Below are positions 36,820 to 47,420 of a stretch of 64,000 nucleotides of DNA, one piece after another. The stretch is taken from NCBI GenBank assembly GCA_003116975.1, contig BGKB01000164.1:9518-73517 (forward strand), given 5' to 3'. The notes under the pieces were generated by a model that was not told the origin of the DNA, ran no database searches, and saw only the letters and a program-made list of their open reading frames with translations. A program made the translations under genes and the position numbers. How positions within the stretch are numbered: position 1 is the stretch's first letter; each line of letters begins with the position of its first letter. The DNA comes from Aurantiochytrium sp. KH105. Taxonomy: Eukaryota; Sar; Bigyra; Thraustochytrida; Thraustochytriidae.

Positions 36820-39366
36820 TTAGCGCCAGTCTGGACGCGCATTCTGCTGCGCCGCAGCAGCCTGCGCGTCGCGAGCAGGTTTGGCCAACGCCAGCGAGCG
36901 CACGATGCGCTTCACATATGCCGGCGAATCGTGAATCTGCGGTCGAAAGGTACACTCCTCGAGCTCCTTCATCTCCTGCTCCTGAGCGGCCTTGGTCTGC
37001 TTGTGCGAGTGCAAGGTGTCCTTATGCTGCAGACGCCGAATGTAAGTGTCCGGCTCCGAGAGAATCCGCAATCGGCTCTCCACGCCCGCACGCGCACGTG
37101 CCTGCATCTCCGGAGCAAACGTCAGTTCCTGCAGCTCCTCTTGCTCTGCGCGAAGCTTCATCAACCGCGCATTCGTCTCTTTGCGGAGGCTGTCCCCGCG
37201 GCTCATTTCAAGCGTGGATCGTGCCGGTCGCGACTGCGCAACCTTGGTAATCTTTGGCTGAAAGGTGCACTCCGGATCGAGGCTGTTCGACTTGCGGCGT
37301 ACAGCTTCGTGTTCTCTGCGAATCGCGCCCTTGGCAACGCGCTGCAAGAACGTGCCCTTGGCGCGCCGGTTCGCCATCTCCACAGACTTGGCACACAGTT
37401 TTGGCTTGTGCGAAGGATTCGTCCGCTGCGCGACCTGGGCAATCTTTTGCTGCTTTCGCGTCTCCGTTTGTCGCTGACGCGCAAGGAACGATTCAAAGGA
37501 CTGCCGCCGCTGTGCGCGTTCCTCCTTTGACAGAGGCTGCCCTCCCTCTGCGGTTGAAGGCCTCTGCTGCTCGGCCTGTGGGCGCACGCCAGACGCCGAC
37601 GAAGGTCTTCGGCCTGCCGGGCTTGCCTTGCTACCCGTCCCAAGACTCGCCATAAAGGTTTCCATGTCCATCACGCGTGCCCCGCTGCTGCTAATACCCA
37701 TGTCTTCATACTCGAGTTCTTCGCCGTCTTGCGCCTGGTAGAGAGCTTCCCTCGGCTGGGACAAACGCGTGAAAATGTCATTCGACAAGTAAACTTGTGC
37801 GGCTTCCATCTTTGGATGCACGGGATTAGTCTGCGGGGTAAACGTGCAGTTGTCATCCCAGCCCATCTTGCGCCGCGCCCGCGACGACGCTGCGGACGAG
37901 CCACCCTCCGACATTGTGTCAAGCCCTCGTGAACCTGCGCGGGCTGACCCCGGTCGCGACGCCGTGCCCGCCATGTAACGGGATCGTCCCGCAACGTGCG
38001 CCGTCGCCGACAGCTGCGGCTTAAAGGTACACTCCTTCTGCAAGCGGGCTTCTTCCTCGGCACGCGCCTTGGCCTGCAGCTCGGCCAGCTTCTCGGCGTG
38101 ATTTTGTCGGTACAGGCGCTCATAAGGGTCGCGGTCGCGCCGTGCCGCACTCGTCTCGCTCGCAGTCTCGCTCACAGCATCGTTGTCATCATGTTCAAAG
38201 GCGCCGCCACGGCGAGTGGCGGGCGAGCCCGCAAAAGAGGACCCGCCGTCGCTGCGACGGCCTGGAGTGCCGGGTCGACGCCCGCTCTTGCGATTGATGC
38301 GTGGTTGGAATGTACAACCCGCGAGCTCAGCCTCTTGTTTCTCGCGTTGCTTGCGCTCCGTTTCCTCTGCCTTGCGCCGATTCCACATTTCCACACGGTC
38401 CGTAAAGCTGGTGCCTGTACGCGGGTGACGCCCTGTCCCGTACTCGGCAGGGAGGTCCCGGATCTTGGGCTGGAACGTGCACTCCTCCAGCTGTTTCTCC
38501 AAAAGGTCTTGTTGCATGCGCCTTTTACGAGACTCATACCAAAAACTCGTGCCCCCTCGCTGCGTGAGATCGGGACGCCGGCCTCCCCGTGGCGCAGATG
38601 CAGGTCTCGGCACGCGACCGTCCTCGTGCGCCGAATGCGGCTCACCATTGCTTCTTCCCTGGTGAAGATCGTGCTGCCGTCGCATGCGCTCGAGCACCAA
38701 ATGTGTATCGTCGCGAATTCCGCCGGCGCTGTCCATGCCGTTTGAAAGTTCCCAATGCGCCCAGGAGACCCCTGCCGAGGACGTTTGAGCACTCCGCGGC
38801 GAGCTGCTTAGAGGACCTGACACAGTCGACGGGGCCTCGCTCACATGCGAATCTGATTGTGACTGTGACTGTGAGTGTCCGCCATGCATGTGGCTGCCGG
38901 CGTGACTTGCTCCGGCGCCTCCGGCAGCTTCCTCCCTCTTTCGCTGCCGCTGCCGCTTCTTTTCGTCGAGCAGTCGCTGGACAATTTGCGCTCTTCGTTC
39001 TGGAGTCGACCCACGTGCCCCAAAGCCCAAGAGCTTGCTCGCGCCCGACGAGCCTTCGGTAGCAAAGGTGTTTGGGACCTCGCTCACCGAGTCAGCCTCT
39101 GAGGCGTCTTCGCCGAACGAAGACGCCGAAGAGCTCGAAGATGAGGACGAAGCTCCTGCCCTTGGCGTACGCGATCGAGCCGACGATCTCTGCAGCAACG
39201 AGAGCTGCGTGAAGAGCTCGCTTTTGGTAATGTTGCCACTCTTCATCTGCCGTACGAGTTCCTGGATGCGCTCAGGTTTGCTCTTGCCCTCGCCTTCGCC
39301 AGACATTTCGGATCCTGTCATAAAGGGTCCCGTTTCTGATGAGGACAAGGCCTCTGCGGACGCCAT
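36820..39366 (-). CDS. CTFxPxI-repeat coiled-coil protein
   Basis: 848 residues from the ATG at 39366. It contains about eight spaced copies of a short motif of the form (E/G/N)CTFxPxI: ECTFQPKI, GCTFQPRI, ECTFKPQL, NCTFTPQT, ECTFQPKI, ELTFAPEM and ECTFRPQI, plus a degenerate SHKPKL. Each is preceded by a basic/acidic helix (for example RMQQDLLEKQLE, KLAELQAKARAEEEARLQK). Between copies lie Ser/Arg/Gly-rich disordered stretches. Near the N-terminus is a small helical motif RIQELVRQMKSGNITKSELF. Similar CTFxP repeats occur in uncharacterised proteins of protists; a cytoskeletal or basal-body role is plausible but unproven. It converges on uS5. Confidence 0.8.
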   Translation of the reverse strand: MASAEALSSSETGPFMTGSEMSGEGEGKSKPERIQELVRQMKSGNITKSELFTQLSLLQRSSARSRTPRAGASSSSSSSSASSFGEDASEADSVSEVPNTFATEGSSGASKLLGFGARGSTPERRAQIVQRLLDEKKRQRQRKREEAAGGAGASHAGSHMHGGHSQSQSQSDSHVSEAPSTVSGPLSSSPRSAQTSSAGVSWAHWELSNGMDSAGGIRDDTHLVLERMRRQHDLHQGRSNGEPHSAHEDGRVPRPASAPRGGRRPDLTQRGGTSFWYESRKRRMQQDLLEKQLEECTFQPKIRDLPAEYGTGRHPRTGTSFTDRVEMWNRRKAEETERKQREKQEAELAGCTFQPRINRKSGRRPGTPGRRSDGGSSFAGSPATRRGGAFEHDDNDAVSETASETSAARRDRDPYERLYRQNHAEKLAELQAKARAEEEARLQKECTFKPQLSATAHVAGRSRYMAGTASRPGSARAGSRGLDTMSEGGSSAASSRARRKMGWDDNCTFTPQTNPVHPKMEAAQVYLSNDIFTRLSQPREALYQAQDGEELEYEDMGISSSGARVMDMETFMASLGTGSKASPAGRRPSSASGVRPQAEQQRPSTAEGGQPLSKEERAQRRQSFESFLARQRQTETRKQQKIAQVAQRTNPSHKPKLCAKSVEMANRRAKGTFLQRVAKGAIRREHEAVRRKSNSLDPECTFQPKITKVAQSRPARSTLEMSRGDSLRKETNARLMKLRAEQEELQELTFAPEMQARARAGVESRLRILSEPDTYIRRLQHKDTLHSHKQTKAAQEQEMKELEECTFRPQIHDSPAYVKRIVRSLALAKPARDAQAAAAQQNARPDWR

Positions 39367-40407
39367 CTTCACTTTGCAGAGCGGCTCTCACGAGACCTCC
39401 AGCGCGCGCCAGCAAGCGTGACGCGTCCTCTTGCTTGCAGGTTCGAAGGCTAAAAAAAAACAAAACAGCGCAAACAGCCCCAGCGGCAGTAGCAGCTAGA
39501 GCAACCCGCAGAGGGCAAAGGTCCCCGTTGGTCTTGCAGCCCGCGGACCCGCGCTGCTTCGCACGCCCGTGAACGCAGACCCGAACAGGAAAGGCGTCCG
39601 TCCAGGTTTGCCTTGAGCCTTTTATTCAAAACTTGGACCCTGCCTGGAGCTCGTTCCTTTCCCTCCTTCTTTCACGAGGCTGCGCGGCGCCGCCCGGAGG
39701 ACGGGGTCTCCGCCTCCCTGCCGCCGCGCTGCGAAGCTGCCGCGCCAGACGCAGCCGGGGCAAGGCCTCGCTCCGCCAGCCAGGGAAGGAAGGGGTCTCG
39801 GAGTTTGTTTCGAGTGTTTGAACTCGGTCTGTCTACGGACAGCACGTCGGTTTCAATGTGGAGCGTCTGGAACTCGCACAACGCGTTTCTGTCAACGGTA
39901 AAATGGGTCGCGAAGAAGGAAAGAAGGAAAGAAAGAAGGGAGGAAGGAAGAGGTCTGTCTGTCTGTCTCCAGGCGCAAGCGACAAAGGCGAACAAGAGGG
40001 GAGAGGGAAAGAGGTAAAGCAAGGGAAAGGGACCGAGGAGGGAGGGCCAGGCAGGCGTGCACGCCGGCGAGGCTTGCCGGTGAATCGAAGACGCCCCTGG
40101 CAAAGCTGAGTGGAGCGCGGCACGCGGCGCGAGAGCAAGCGCGAAGCTTGAATTGAGGTGGGGGAGGAAGACCTCGAACGTCTGTGAGCTCGTCCCTCGA
40201 AGGCAGCAAAGACGGGTCGAAAGGAGAACACAAAGGTCTGCCTGGGGTAGACGAGAGGGTAGGGCGAACGAAAAGGCGAGCAGGACTCGCGACCTGCAAC
40301 AAATTGAAGGAGCGAGCTGGCGAGCTGCGTGCGGTCAGCTACATAGTGTCGCTTGAGAAAGAGGACCTGCATCAAAGCGCGCAAGAACAACAGAAACGTT
40401 TACGACA
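39367..40407. promoter_or_regulatory. divergent promoter between CTFxP-repeat protein and IFT54
   Basis: About 1 kb with a purine tract of GAAGGAAA type (39917-39952), a (CTGT)n run (39955-39967) and no gene. It is the shared upstream region of two genes that may both serve the cilium. Confidence 0.5.
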
Positions 40408-42564
40408 ATGACGGACTCCTTGGAAGATGCCATCGCAGAGACCAAGACGCTCGTGAGCGGCCTTATCCGCAAGCCCAAGATGACAGAGAAGCTCCTTGCG
40501 AGGCCGCCCTTTCGCTTCCTTCACGACACAATCATGGCCATCAACGCGAAAACCCAATTCGTTGATGCTTTGATTGGGGAAGAGGAGCGCGATTCGGCAA
40601 ATATCAAGGATAGCAAACAAGGCAAGCTCGACTTCCTCCGCAAGGTGATCGCCTTTGCAGGCATTTGCAATGGGGAGGCCATCGACGTTCGCGAAGCCAA
40701 GATTGTCGCCGGAGCGGAGCCAATCAACACCAACGCACTCCTGCAAGCTCTCGCCAAGGCCGCCATGGACGAGTCTATTGACTATGCCGCGGCCGCCGGG
40801 CTGGCCCTGGATGGGGTTCCCCCAGGTCGCGTTCCGCGCAAAGGCATGTCTTCGGCCACCCCTACAGAGTCAAAGGCATCGGACCGCGAACAAGAGCAAG
40901 AGCAGGCGCCGCGCGCCTCGACGAGGAAAGCGGATCCCGAGGAAGAAAAACAAGACGTAGACGATGGTGCGAAGGAAACAAAGGCCCCCGAGCCTTCGCG
41001 GGCTTCACGGTCTTCGCGGCCGGCAGAGGAAACAAAGGCAGCCGAGCAGCCGGCTGCAAGCGCGGGCGCTGGCAGCGGTGCCTTTGCAGAGGTTGACGGC
41101 GAGGTCGAAACCACGATGCGTCTCTATGACGGTCTGGTTCGCAAGCCGAAACTCACGGCCAAACTTCTCGGTCGTCCGCCGTTCCGCTTCCTACACGATG
41201 TCATGACCGGCTTGCGTGGTGCCACAGGCGTTCTTGAAGGACTTTTCCAGGATGAAGAGCTCGATTCGAAGCAGTGCACCAGCAAGGAAGCCAAACTTGG
41301 CTACCTCGAGAAGCTGATTCGCTTCACAGAAATTTGCAGCGGCGCTCCTGTGGAGGCGCGCGCGTCGCGGATTGTGGCGGGTCAAGAGGCAGACAAAACG
41401 AACATGTTGATGCAAATGCTTGCCGTTGTGGCCCGCAATCCAGGCGCATGCGCAACGTCGCCTGTGCAGGCTGTTCAGCAAGTTCTTGGAAATGACAGTG
41501 GCGATGCTGCCGAAGACCAAGATGCGACTCGAACAGGCTATCCTCCGGCCACAGAGCAGGTCCAGCTCAAGGGAGGTTCTGACGACGAAGATGACCACGG
41601 ACGTGACAGCCGTCGCAGATCCTCAAGGGGTCAAAGCGATGAGCTTGCTCGCAAGTCAAGCTCCAGCTCTGCATCGGGCCGTCGCGCAAGGGGATCGCGT
41701 GCCGAGGGCGCGTCCCACGCTGACGATGGAGAAACCAAAGCTGCTGACGCCGAGGAAGATGAGGAGAACGATGCTGGAGCCGAGGCCAAGGAGGACGTTG
41801 ACAAGCCTGTAGATCGCAAAAAACTTGCTCGTCCCCAGACCGCCCGCAAGCGACCGCCCAAGATTCGCGAGCGCACTGCGGGAGCTCTCGAAAAGCCTCC
41901 CTCGCGCGGCCAAGGTGCTCCGGTTGGCGTCATGCGAGAGGGTGAAGATGACTCCGATGAAGACGAGATGGACGAGATGAACGGCGCCGCCGGTGCCGCT
42001 ATCGATCGTCAGCGCAACGATGAGAACGCTGATCCTGACCACGGTCAGCGTCTCAAAAGCAAGCTTGTTCGCGATATTCTCGATGACGAGCAAAAGCAAG
42101 AGGCCGCGGACGCAGGTCAACCAGAGAGCCACGACGAAACCAAGAAATCTGACGAGCGACCCGCTTCACGCGGTATTACCATGGGCAAAATTGGACGCGG
42201 CCTGCACAAGAGCGGCAAGGGCAAGCCGGCGGGAGCTGTTGACGTTGATAAGATCAGGGACGCCATTCAGCTCGTGTGTCAGAGCACAAATCCGCTGGGC
42301 AAGTGTATGGACTTTGTGCATGAGGATCTCAGCGCAATGTCAAAGGAGCTTGACAAGTGGAGGAGTGAGTACCGCAAGTGTTGCGACGCCATGGAAGATG
42401 AGAAGCGTATCACATCGGAGACCCTTCTCCCGCTTCGCGGCAAGCTGACCGAGGTAGACGAGAACATTCGTGACAAGCACGCTCGCATTGCCACGCTTAA
42501 GGCATCGATCGCCAAGAATGATCAGCGCATCGCCGAGCTTCTCCGGGACATGGTCCTTCATTAG
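40408..42564 (+). CDS. IFT54: intraflagellar transport protein IFT54 (TRAF3IP1/MIP-T3) with two N-terminal CH-like domains
   Basis: 718 residues. Residues 1-125 match the IFT54 N-terminal CH-like (NN-CH) domain: TKTLVSGLIRKPKMTEKLL, RPPFRFLHDTI, FLRKVIAFAGIC, INTNALLQALAKAA. After an acidic linker the same domain occurs again at about 229-350: YDGLVRKPKLTAKLL, RPPFRFLHDVM, YLEKLIRFTEIC, KTNMLMQMLAVVA. A long charged disordered middle (370-610) is followed by the C-terminal coiled coil (about 612-717, DKIRDAIQLVCQSTNPLGKC onward) that in known IFT54 binds IFT20 in the IFT-B complex. The NN-CH domain of IFT54 binds tubulin. A second copy is not in the animal or algal protein I know. It proves a ciliated life stage. 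Confidence 0.93.
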   Translation: MTDSLEDAIAETKTLVSGLIRKPKMTEKLLARPPFRFLHDTIMAINAKTQFVDALIGEEERDSANIKDSKQGKLDFLRKVIAFAGICNGEAIDVREAKIVAGAEPINTNALLQALAKAAMDESIDYAAAAGLALDGVPPGRVPRKGMSSATPTESKASDREQEQEQAPRASTRKADPEEEKQDVDDGAKETKAPEPSRASRSSRPAEETKAAEQPAASAGAGSGAFAEVDGEVETTMRLYDGLVRKPKLTAKLLGRPPFRFLHDVMTGLRGATGVLEGLFQDEELDSKQCTSKEAKLGYLEKLIRFTEICSGAPVEARASRIVAGQEADKTNMLMQMLAVVARNPGACATSPVQAVQQVLGNDSGDAAEDQDATRTGYPPATEQVQLKGGSDDEDDHGRDSRRRSSRGQSDELARKSSSSSASGRRARGSRAEGASHADDGETKAADAEEDEENDAGAEAKEDVDKPVDRKKLARPQTARKRPPKIRERTAGALEKPPSRGQGAPVGVMREGEDDSDEDEMDEMNGAAGAAIDRQRNDENADPDHGQRLKSKLVRDILDDEQKQEAADAGQPESHDETKKSDERPASRGITMGKIGRGLHKSGKGKPAGAVDVDKIRDAIQLVCQSTNPLGKCMDFVHEDLSAMSKELDKWRSEYRKCCDAMEDEKRITSETLLPLRGKLTEVDENIRDKHARIATLKASIAKNDQRIAELLRDMVLH

Positions 42565-43162
42565 ATCACTTTTTTAAAATACGAGCAAAAGATAAGAGGG
42601 AGAGCAACGTTCATTGTCATTCAAGAAACAGCGTGATCATTAGCGAAGTTCGCAACTTGATCACCCGGGTTGGTTGACTGCTTTGCAAGAATTGAGTAGA
42701 GTTGGTTGTCTTGACTATCAACAGTGATACTTACTCCCTGCTTGCTTTGATTGCCATTCGTATTGCTCAACGTCCATGGCATGGGCTCAGACGTTCCAAG
42801 TTGCTGATTCTGTCCAGCGCCTCTGGTCTCCGAGCTTGTCTTTTTTCGCTTTCTTTTTTGCTTTTTTTTTTTTGCTGTCGAGAGCTCGAGCAAATCGGCA
42901 TCTGAAGCACGCGCGCGCGCGCCGTTGCTCCAAGGGGCCGGGCGCGTCGCAGCGCTGCTGCTTGTGCCGCTCGTCCGCGCTAAAAAGGGCCTCGCTTATC
43001 CTCGCGTAATCAGCAGTCTGTTTGATCCTTCGCCGAGGCAAAGGCGAACGGAGGAGACGTGCTTGTCGTCGTTAGGTCGTCCTCGTCAAGGATCTTGATC
43101 TTCGCCAGCTCCCGACGTTAGTCGAGACGCGCGTGCCGCGAGGCGCGACGAGGCGAGCAACC
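42565..43162. other. intergenic region before RFC1
   Basis: 3' flank of IFT54 (AT-rich to about 42900, with T-runs near 42843-42878), then GC-rich promoter and 5' UTR of RFC1. No gene seen. Confidence 0.5.
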
Positions 43163-45805
43163 ATGACAAAGGATATTCGGTCCTTCTTCAGCAAGCCTGC
43201 GCATAACCCAGCAGCACCAAAGAGTACATCGCCGACCTCGAAGACAGCTACGAGTAAGAGAAAGGAGATCCCCAGCCCTGCAAAGGAGAGTACGAAGAAA
43301 GGACGCACGACAAGCCCAAGGAAGCGCGAGAAATCGAGTGCAAAACACTCGAGCTCGAGCAAAAAGGCCATCGATCTCGAAGATCTCGAAGACGATAATG
43401 ACTTTGAGGTCGACGATGATGACGATGACGACTTTGAGGATACAGACGACATTGTCGTTGTAAGCGCATCGAAAAAAAAGGAACCACGGACGAGAGGGAC
43501 AACCAAGGTGCAAGCGCCGACTCCAGCGTCGAACAAACGTGCGAGGGATCCCGTGACCACAAAGGACGAGGAGCGTCCAGCGAAAAAGGCAACGACTCCG
43601 AAAAGCAAAGCAAAGGCCAAATCACCTCGGAAGGCCTCGACGGCGTCCACATCCACGACCGCCGATCCACGTCTCCCCCTCGCTAATAAGACCATCGTCA
43701 TTACTGGCGAGCTAGACAAGTTTTCTTCCCGTGAAGAGGCGACGGAAGAGCTGCAGCGTCTTGGCGCCAAGGTCACAACCTCTGTGAGCGGACGCACATC
43801 TTACCTCGTGGCGGGCCACGTTCTCGAGGATGGCCGCCCTACCTCGCAGTCGAAAAAGTACAAGACTGCGCAGGAAAAGGGTACGACGATTCTTGAGGAG
43901 CCCGCGTTCCTTGAATTCCTCGAGAAGGCGCGAGCCAAAGCCGACGCTGCAAATGCTGCTCATGCAGCGGCCCAGCCCCGAGCACCCGCTACCACTCCAA
44001 AGGCTCCGTCCTCGAGCTCGTCATCGTCTCAGACCTCAGCAGCAAGGTGGACAGCAACATCAAGCTCATCAAGCGCATCGGGTTCGAGGAGCATCGATGA
44101 AGACAACATTCTCTGGGTTGACAAGTACAAACCCACGACCGTGGCTGACCTTGTCGGCAACACCAAAGCCGTGGCAGATCTCACGCGATGGTTACGGGAT
44201 TGGGACGCCGTGCACGTCAAGAAGACGCTCCAGATCAAGTACAACAAGCAGAACCCAGGCGCCAAAGCCGCGATTCTCTCAGGCCCCCCGGGTATCGGAA
44301 AAACGTCCGCGGCCACGATTGTGGCTCGTGCCACGGGTTATGACGTGATCGAACTGAATGCAAGTGACGCGCGGTCGAAAAAGGTCGTTCGGGCCGTAGT
44401 GGGCGACGCTGCGCACAGCGCCAGTGTCATGGCGCTGGGTTCAAGGTCCGAAGCAGAGGCCAAAAAGAAGGCCAAGCGCGTCATTATCATGGACGAGGTC
44501 GACGGCATGTCGTCTGACGACCGTGGCGGAAATCAGGAGCTCATTCAGATCATTAAACAGTCGCGGGTGCCAATCATTTGCATCTGCAACGACCGGCAAA
44601 AGAATGCTGTGCGATCGCTGTCGAACTACTGCTTCGACTTGCGTTTCGTTCGACCTAGCCTTCCATCCTTGACGAAGCGAGTCATCGAGATTGCCCAAAA
44701 GGAAGGCATGGACGCCATGCCCAACGCTGTCGAGCGTCTCGTCAAGTCCTCGAATGGCGACGTGCGTCAAGTGATTGGCCTCTTGCAAATGTGGAAAGCA
44801 ACGTCCAATACGATTACCTTTGATGACGTAGGTCGTCAAGAGGCCTCGCTCAAAAAGGACCAGACCTTTGCACTCACCGCCTTTGACGCGGCTACCTTTC
44901 TCTTTGGGACAGCTTCGAAGCCGGCCTCCTTTGATTTGCGGTACAACGCCTTTTTCGTGGACTATGACCTCATCCCGCTCATGGTGGCCGAGAACTATCC
45001 AAAGTCTGTCGGGGCGGGCTCGCGCCATCCGCCGAGCTCCTTGGAGACGCTCAAGCAGCTTTCGGCTGCCGCCGATGCCTACTGCGACGCCGACATTGTT
45101 TCGCAGCAGATCCGCGGAGCGCAGCAATGGGGCCTATTGCCACTTTCTGCCGCCTTGCACCTTCGCGTGGCGAACATAAGCGGTGGTTCCATCGGATTTC
45201 CGGGATTTCCAGAGTGGCTTGGCAAGAACTCGGCGCGCGGCAAGAAGAAGCGTCTTCTCACCGAGACGGCCATGCACATGCGTCAGAAAACCATGATGAA
45301 CAGCCAGACCCTCCGACTCGACTACATGGATGCGCTCCGCAACAGCATTGTGCGGCCCCTTCACAATGGTGCGCCTGAGGACGTTGATGCCACCATCGAG
45401 TCCATGCAGAGCTACGGGCTCAGCCGCGACGATGTCTTTGAGACCATGCAAGAGGTCCGACTCGAAAACGCTGACCCAAAGCTCTTCGAGATACCCACCA
45501 AGGTCAAGAGCGCCTTTACGCGCAAGTTCAATAAGCTTGGTCACCTTTCGCAGGCCCTCGTGCACGAGCAAGGAATTGTTGGTTTGAAGCCGACAAAGCG
45601 CAAGAAGCAAAAATCGCTTGATGCATCTCAAAACGAGGGCGGGAGCCAAGGTAGCGCCGAAGACGACGATGACGATGATGAAGATGACGATGACATGGAC
45701 GCGCTGTTGCGAGCCGGCGCTTCTAAATCGGGTGGCAAAAAAGCTGCAGCCAAGTCCACATCCAGCAAGAAAGCGAATGGCAAGCAGCCCCGGAAGAAAC
45801 GCTAG
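43163..45805 (+). CDS. RFC1: replication factor C large subunit (RFC1)
   Basis: 880 residues, single exon. The N-terminus MTKDIRSFFSKP resembles the PCNA-binding DIRxFF box of RFC1. A basic/acidic disordered region is followed by a BRCT domain (about 170-255, ANKTIVITGELDKFSSREEA). The AAA+ module begins near 315 (LWVDKYKPTTVADLVGN): Walker A GPPGIGKTSAATIVA (about 374), Walker B IIMDEVDGMS (about 441), sensor region PIICICNDRQKNAVRSL. The RFC1-specific C-terminal domain extends to about 820, and the tail is acidic then Lys-rich. RFC1 is the large subunit of the clamp loader that places PCNA on primer-template junctions. Start chosen by CCATGA and the conserved first motif. Confidence 0.97.
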   Translation: MTKDIRSFFSKPAHNPAAPKSTSPTSKTATSKRKEIPSPAKESTKKGRTTSPRKREKSSAKHSSSSKKAIDLEDLEDDNDFEVDDDDDDDFEDTDDIVVVSASKKKEPRTRGTTKVQAPTPASNKRARDPVTTKDEERPAKKATTPKSKAKAKSPRKASTASTSTTADPRLPLANKTIVITGELDKFSSREEATEELQRLGAKVTTSVSGRTSYLVAGHVLEDGRPTSQSKKYKTAQEKGTTILEEPAFLEFLEKARAKADAANAAHAAAQPRAPATTPKAPSSSSSSSQTSAARWTATSSSSSASGSRSIDEDNILWVDKYKPTTVADLVGNTKAVADLTRWLRDWDAVHVKKTLQIKYNKQNPGAKAAILSGPPGIGKTSAATIVARATGYDVIELNASDARSKKVVRAVVGDAAHSASVMALGSRSEAEAKKKAKRVIIMDEVDGMSSDDRGGNQELIQIIKQSRVPIICICNDRQKNAVRSLSNYCFDLRFVRPSLPSLTKRVIEIAQKEGMDAMPNAVERLVKSSNGDVRQVIGLLQMWKATSNTITFDDVGRQEASLKKDQTFALTAFDAATFLFGTASKPASFDLRYNAFFVDYDLIPLMVAENYPKSVGAGSRHPPSSLETLKQLSAAADAYCDADIVSQQIRGAQQWGLLPLSAALHLRVANISGGSIGFPGFPEWLGKNSARGKKKRLLTETAMHMRQKTMMNSQTLRLDYMDALRNSIVRPLHNGAPEDVDATIESMQSYGLSRDDVFETMQEVRLENADPKLFEIPTKVKSAFTRKFNKLGHLSQALVHEQGIVGLKPTKRKKQKSLDASQNEGGSQGSAEDDDDDDEDDDDMDALLRAGASKSGGKKAAAKSTSSKKANGKQPRKKR

Positions 45806-46242
45806 AGCTACAAAAGACGATTTTAGAGTGCATTTTATTTTTGGTGGACACAGCAAGAATTTAGAACACAAAGGACGCCCTTTTTCGAGGCTACGTCTAC
45901 TGATCTTTGACCTGAGAACACTTGATCCTCTCCCTCGTTCCATACAAAAGTCAGTTCGGTTAATGACGATTGGGGTATGAATCGGACATGTACTCGCAGT
46001 ATGTTGGAGTAGGCGACATGGGGTACGCAAGAAGAAGTAGAAGAAGACATTTTTGGATAAATCATGAGGCGAGAAAGAGAAAGGAAACTAGAGCAGTAGG
46101 CCGCGTGAGCTGAGCTCGCCTTTTGGAAAAAAAAAATGAAAACTTGCGATAGCGCGTCCCGAGCGCCCTCGCAAGCCCCCGTTCTCAAGCTGACTGGCGC
46201 TTTCAGGTGACACCGAAAATCTTGCACAAGAGCTTTCTTTGC
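45806..46242. other. convergent 3' spacer
   Basis: AT-richer, no coding signal; presumably both 3' UTRs. Confidence 0.55.
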
Positions 46243-47420
46243 TCACCTCCGACGCCGCTTTGAGTCTCGCCTATACGACTCACCACCGTAGCTTTTACGT
46301 TTTCCGTACGATTGATTGCGACTGCCAGCAAAGCCGGTGGGCTGACGATAATACGAACCACTCGGCGCACTACGTCGCCGGCCTCTCGAGGAAGGCCGCG
46401 GGCACATGGCAGCAATATGACCCTGTTGCCCACAATTGTAGCAGGTTGCCAAAGCAGCTCCGTGAGACTCTTGCTCGCTCGCGCGAGGCTCTGGGCAACT
46501 CTCGTCGAAATGAGCTCCCGCACAATTCGAGCAACTGCCATTGGGCACTCGACTTCGCGACTGCCCCTCGAGCCCCTTCGAGTACGAGGTCTCGTGGCAG
46601 TTGACATGACCAAGGTTGAAGCATTGCATGCATACTACACTACGCAGTTCTGAATAGTTGACGCGACTGCGCGGTTTAAGAAGTCTTTCGTGAATGACGA
46701 CCCCAACTGAGCTTGTGCAATCCCTGGAAAGGTGACCGGTACGTCCGCACTTGTAGCAAATGATTTGCGGGCAGTCTTTTTGCTCGTGGCCCGTCTCGCC
46801 GCACAAGAGACAACTCCGTGCCGCGGGGGCCTGCAAACATTCGGCTTGCATATGGCCCTTTTCTCCGCAGCGGCGGCACGTCGGAGCCTCAAAGTAGCGG
46901 AAGGCGCCACCGCTTTGCCTTCGAGCTTGGCCGTTCACTGCCCCAAACTCCTCCTCCGCCTCGTCATCGTCGTCAATTGCGTCGTTTTTTGCGTCGTTGT
47001 TGCTCTCATTCGTTTCGACAATCTGGATGCCGTCGTCGTCGTCGTCGTCGTCGTCGTCATTGTTGTTGTTCTCGTCCTCTTCGCGAGGGCGTTTTGCAGA
47101 GCTGGTGGCGGCGGCGGCGGCGGCGGCGGCAGCGGCCTCGGCGTCCACGGCCTGGCGCTCCGCCCCATCTCCCTGCATGGCGGCCTTGTCCTCCTCGCCA
47201 AGCTCTTCCTGGTCCTCCTCGTCGGACCCTTCGCACACGTTCACGAGCTTGTAGTTGTTGCGCGCCTCGCCGGCCCCCTCCTCCTCCTCCTCCTCCTCCT
47301 CCTCCTCCTTTCCCCCCCCCCCCCCGCGNCCTCCTCCTCCTCCTCCTCCCCGCGCGCGCCGCGCCCGGCCCCGCCCGCCTCGCTCTCCGACGACGAGTCC
47401 TCGCTGTGGAAGACCGCCAT
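46243..47420 (-). CDS. AIR1/ZCCHC7-like zinc-knuckle protein, frame broken at an assembly N
   Basis: The likely start is ATG at 47420 (MAVFHSEDSSSESEAGG), an acidic N-terminus like those of related proteins. That frame runs into a poly-Glu tract containing N at 47329 and a G14 run (minus strand, 47312-47325). Beyond it the protein continues in a frame shifted by one (EEEE..GAGEARNNYKLVNVCEGSDE). Six CCHC-type knuckles follow, for example CRRCGEKGHMQAEC, CLLCGETGHEQKDC, CYKCGRTGHLSRDC and CYNCGQQGHIAAMC, then an Arg/Ser/Gly-rich tail. Such proteins are RNA-binding subunits of the TRAMP complex that feeds RNAs to the nuclear exosome. Rrp40, an exosome subunit, lies 4 kb away. The break is most likely a sequencing or assembly error, not a mutation. 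Confidence 0.8.
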
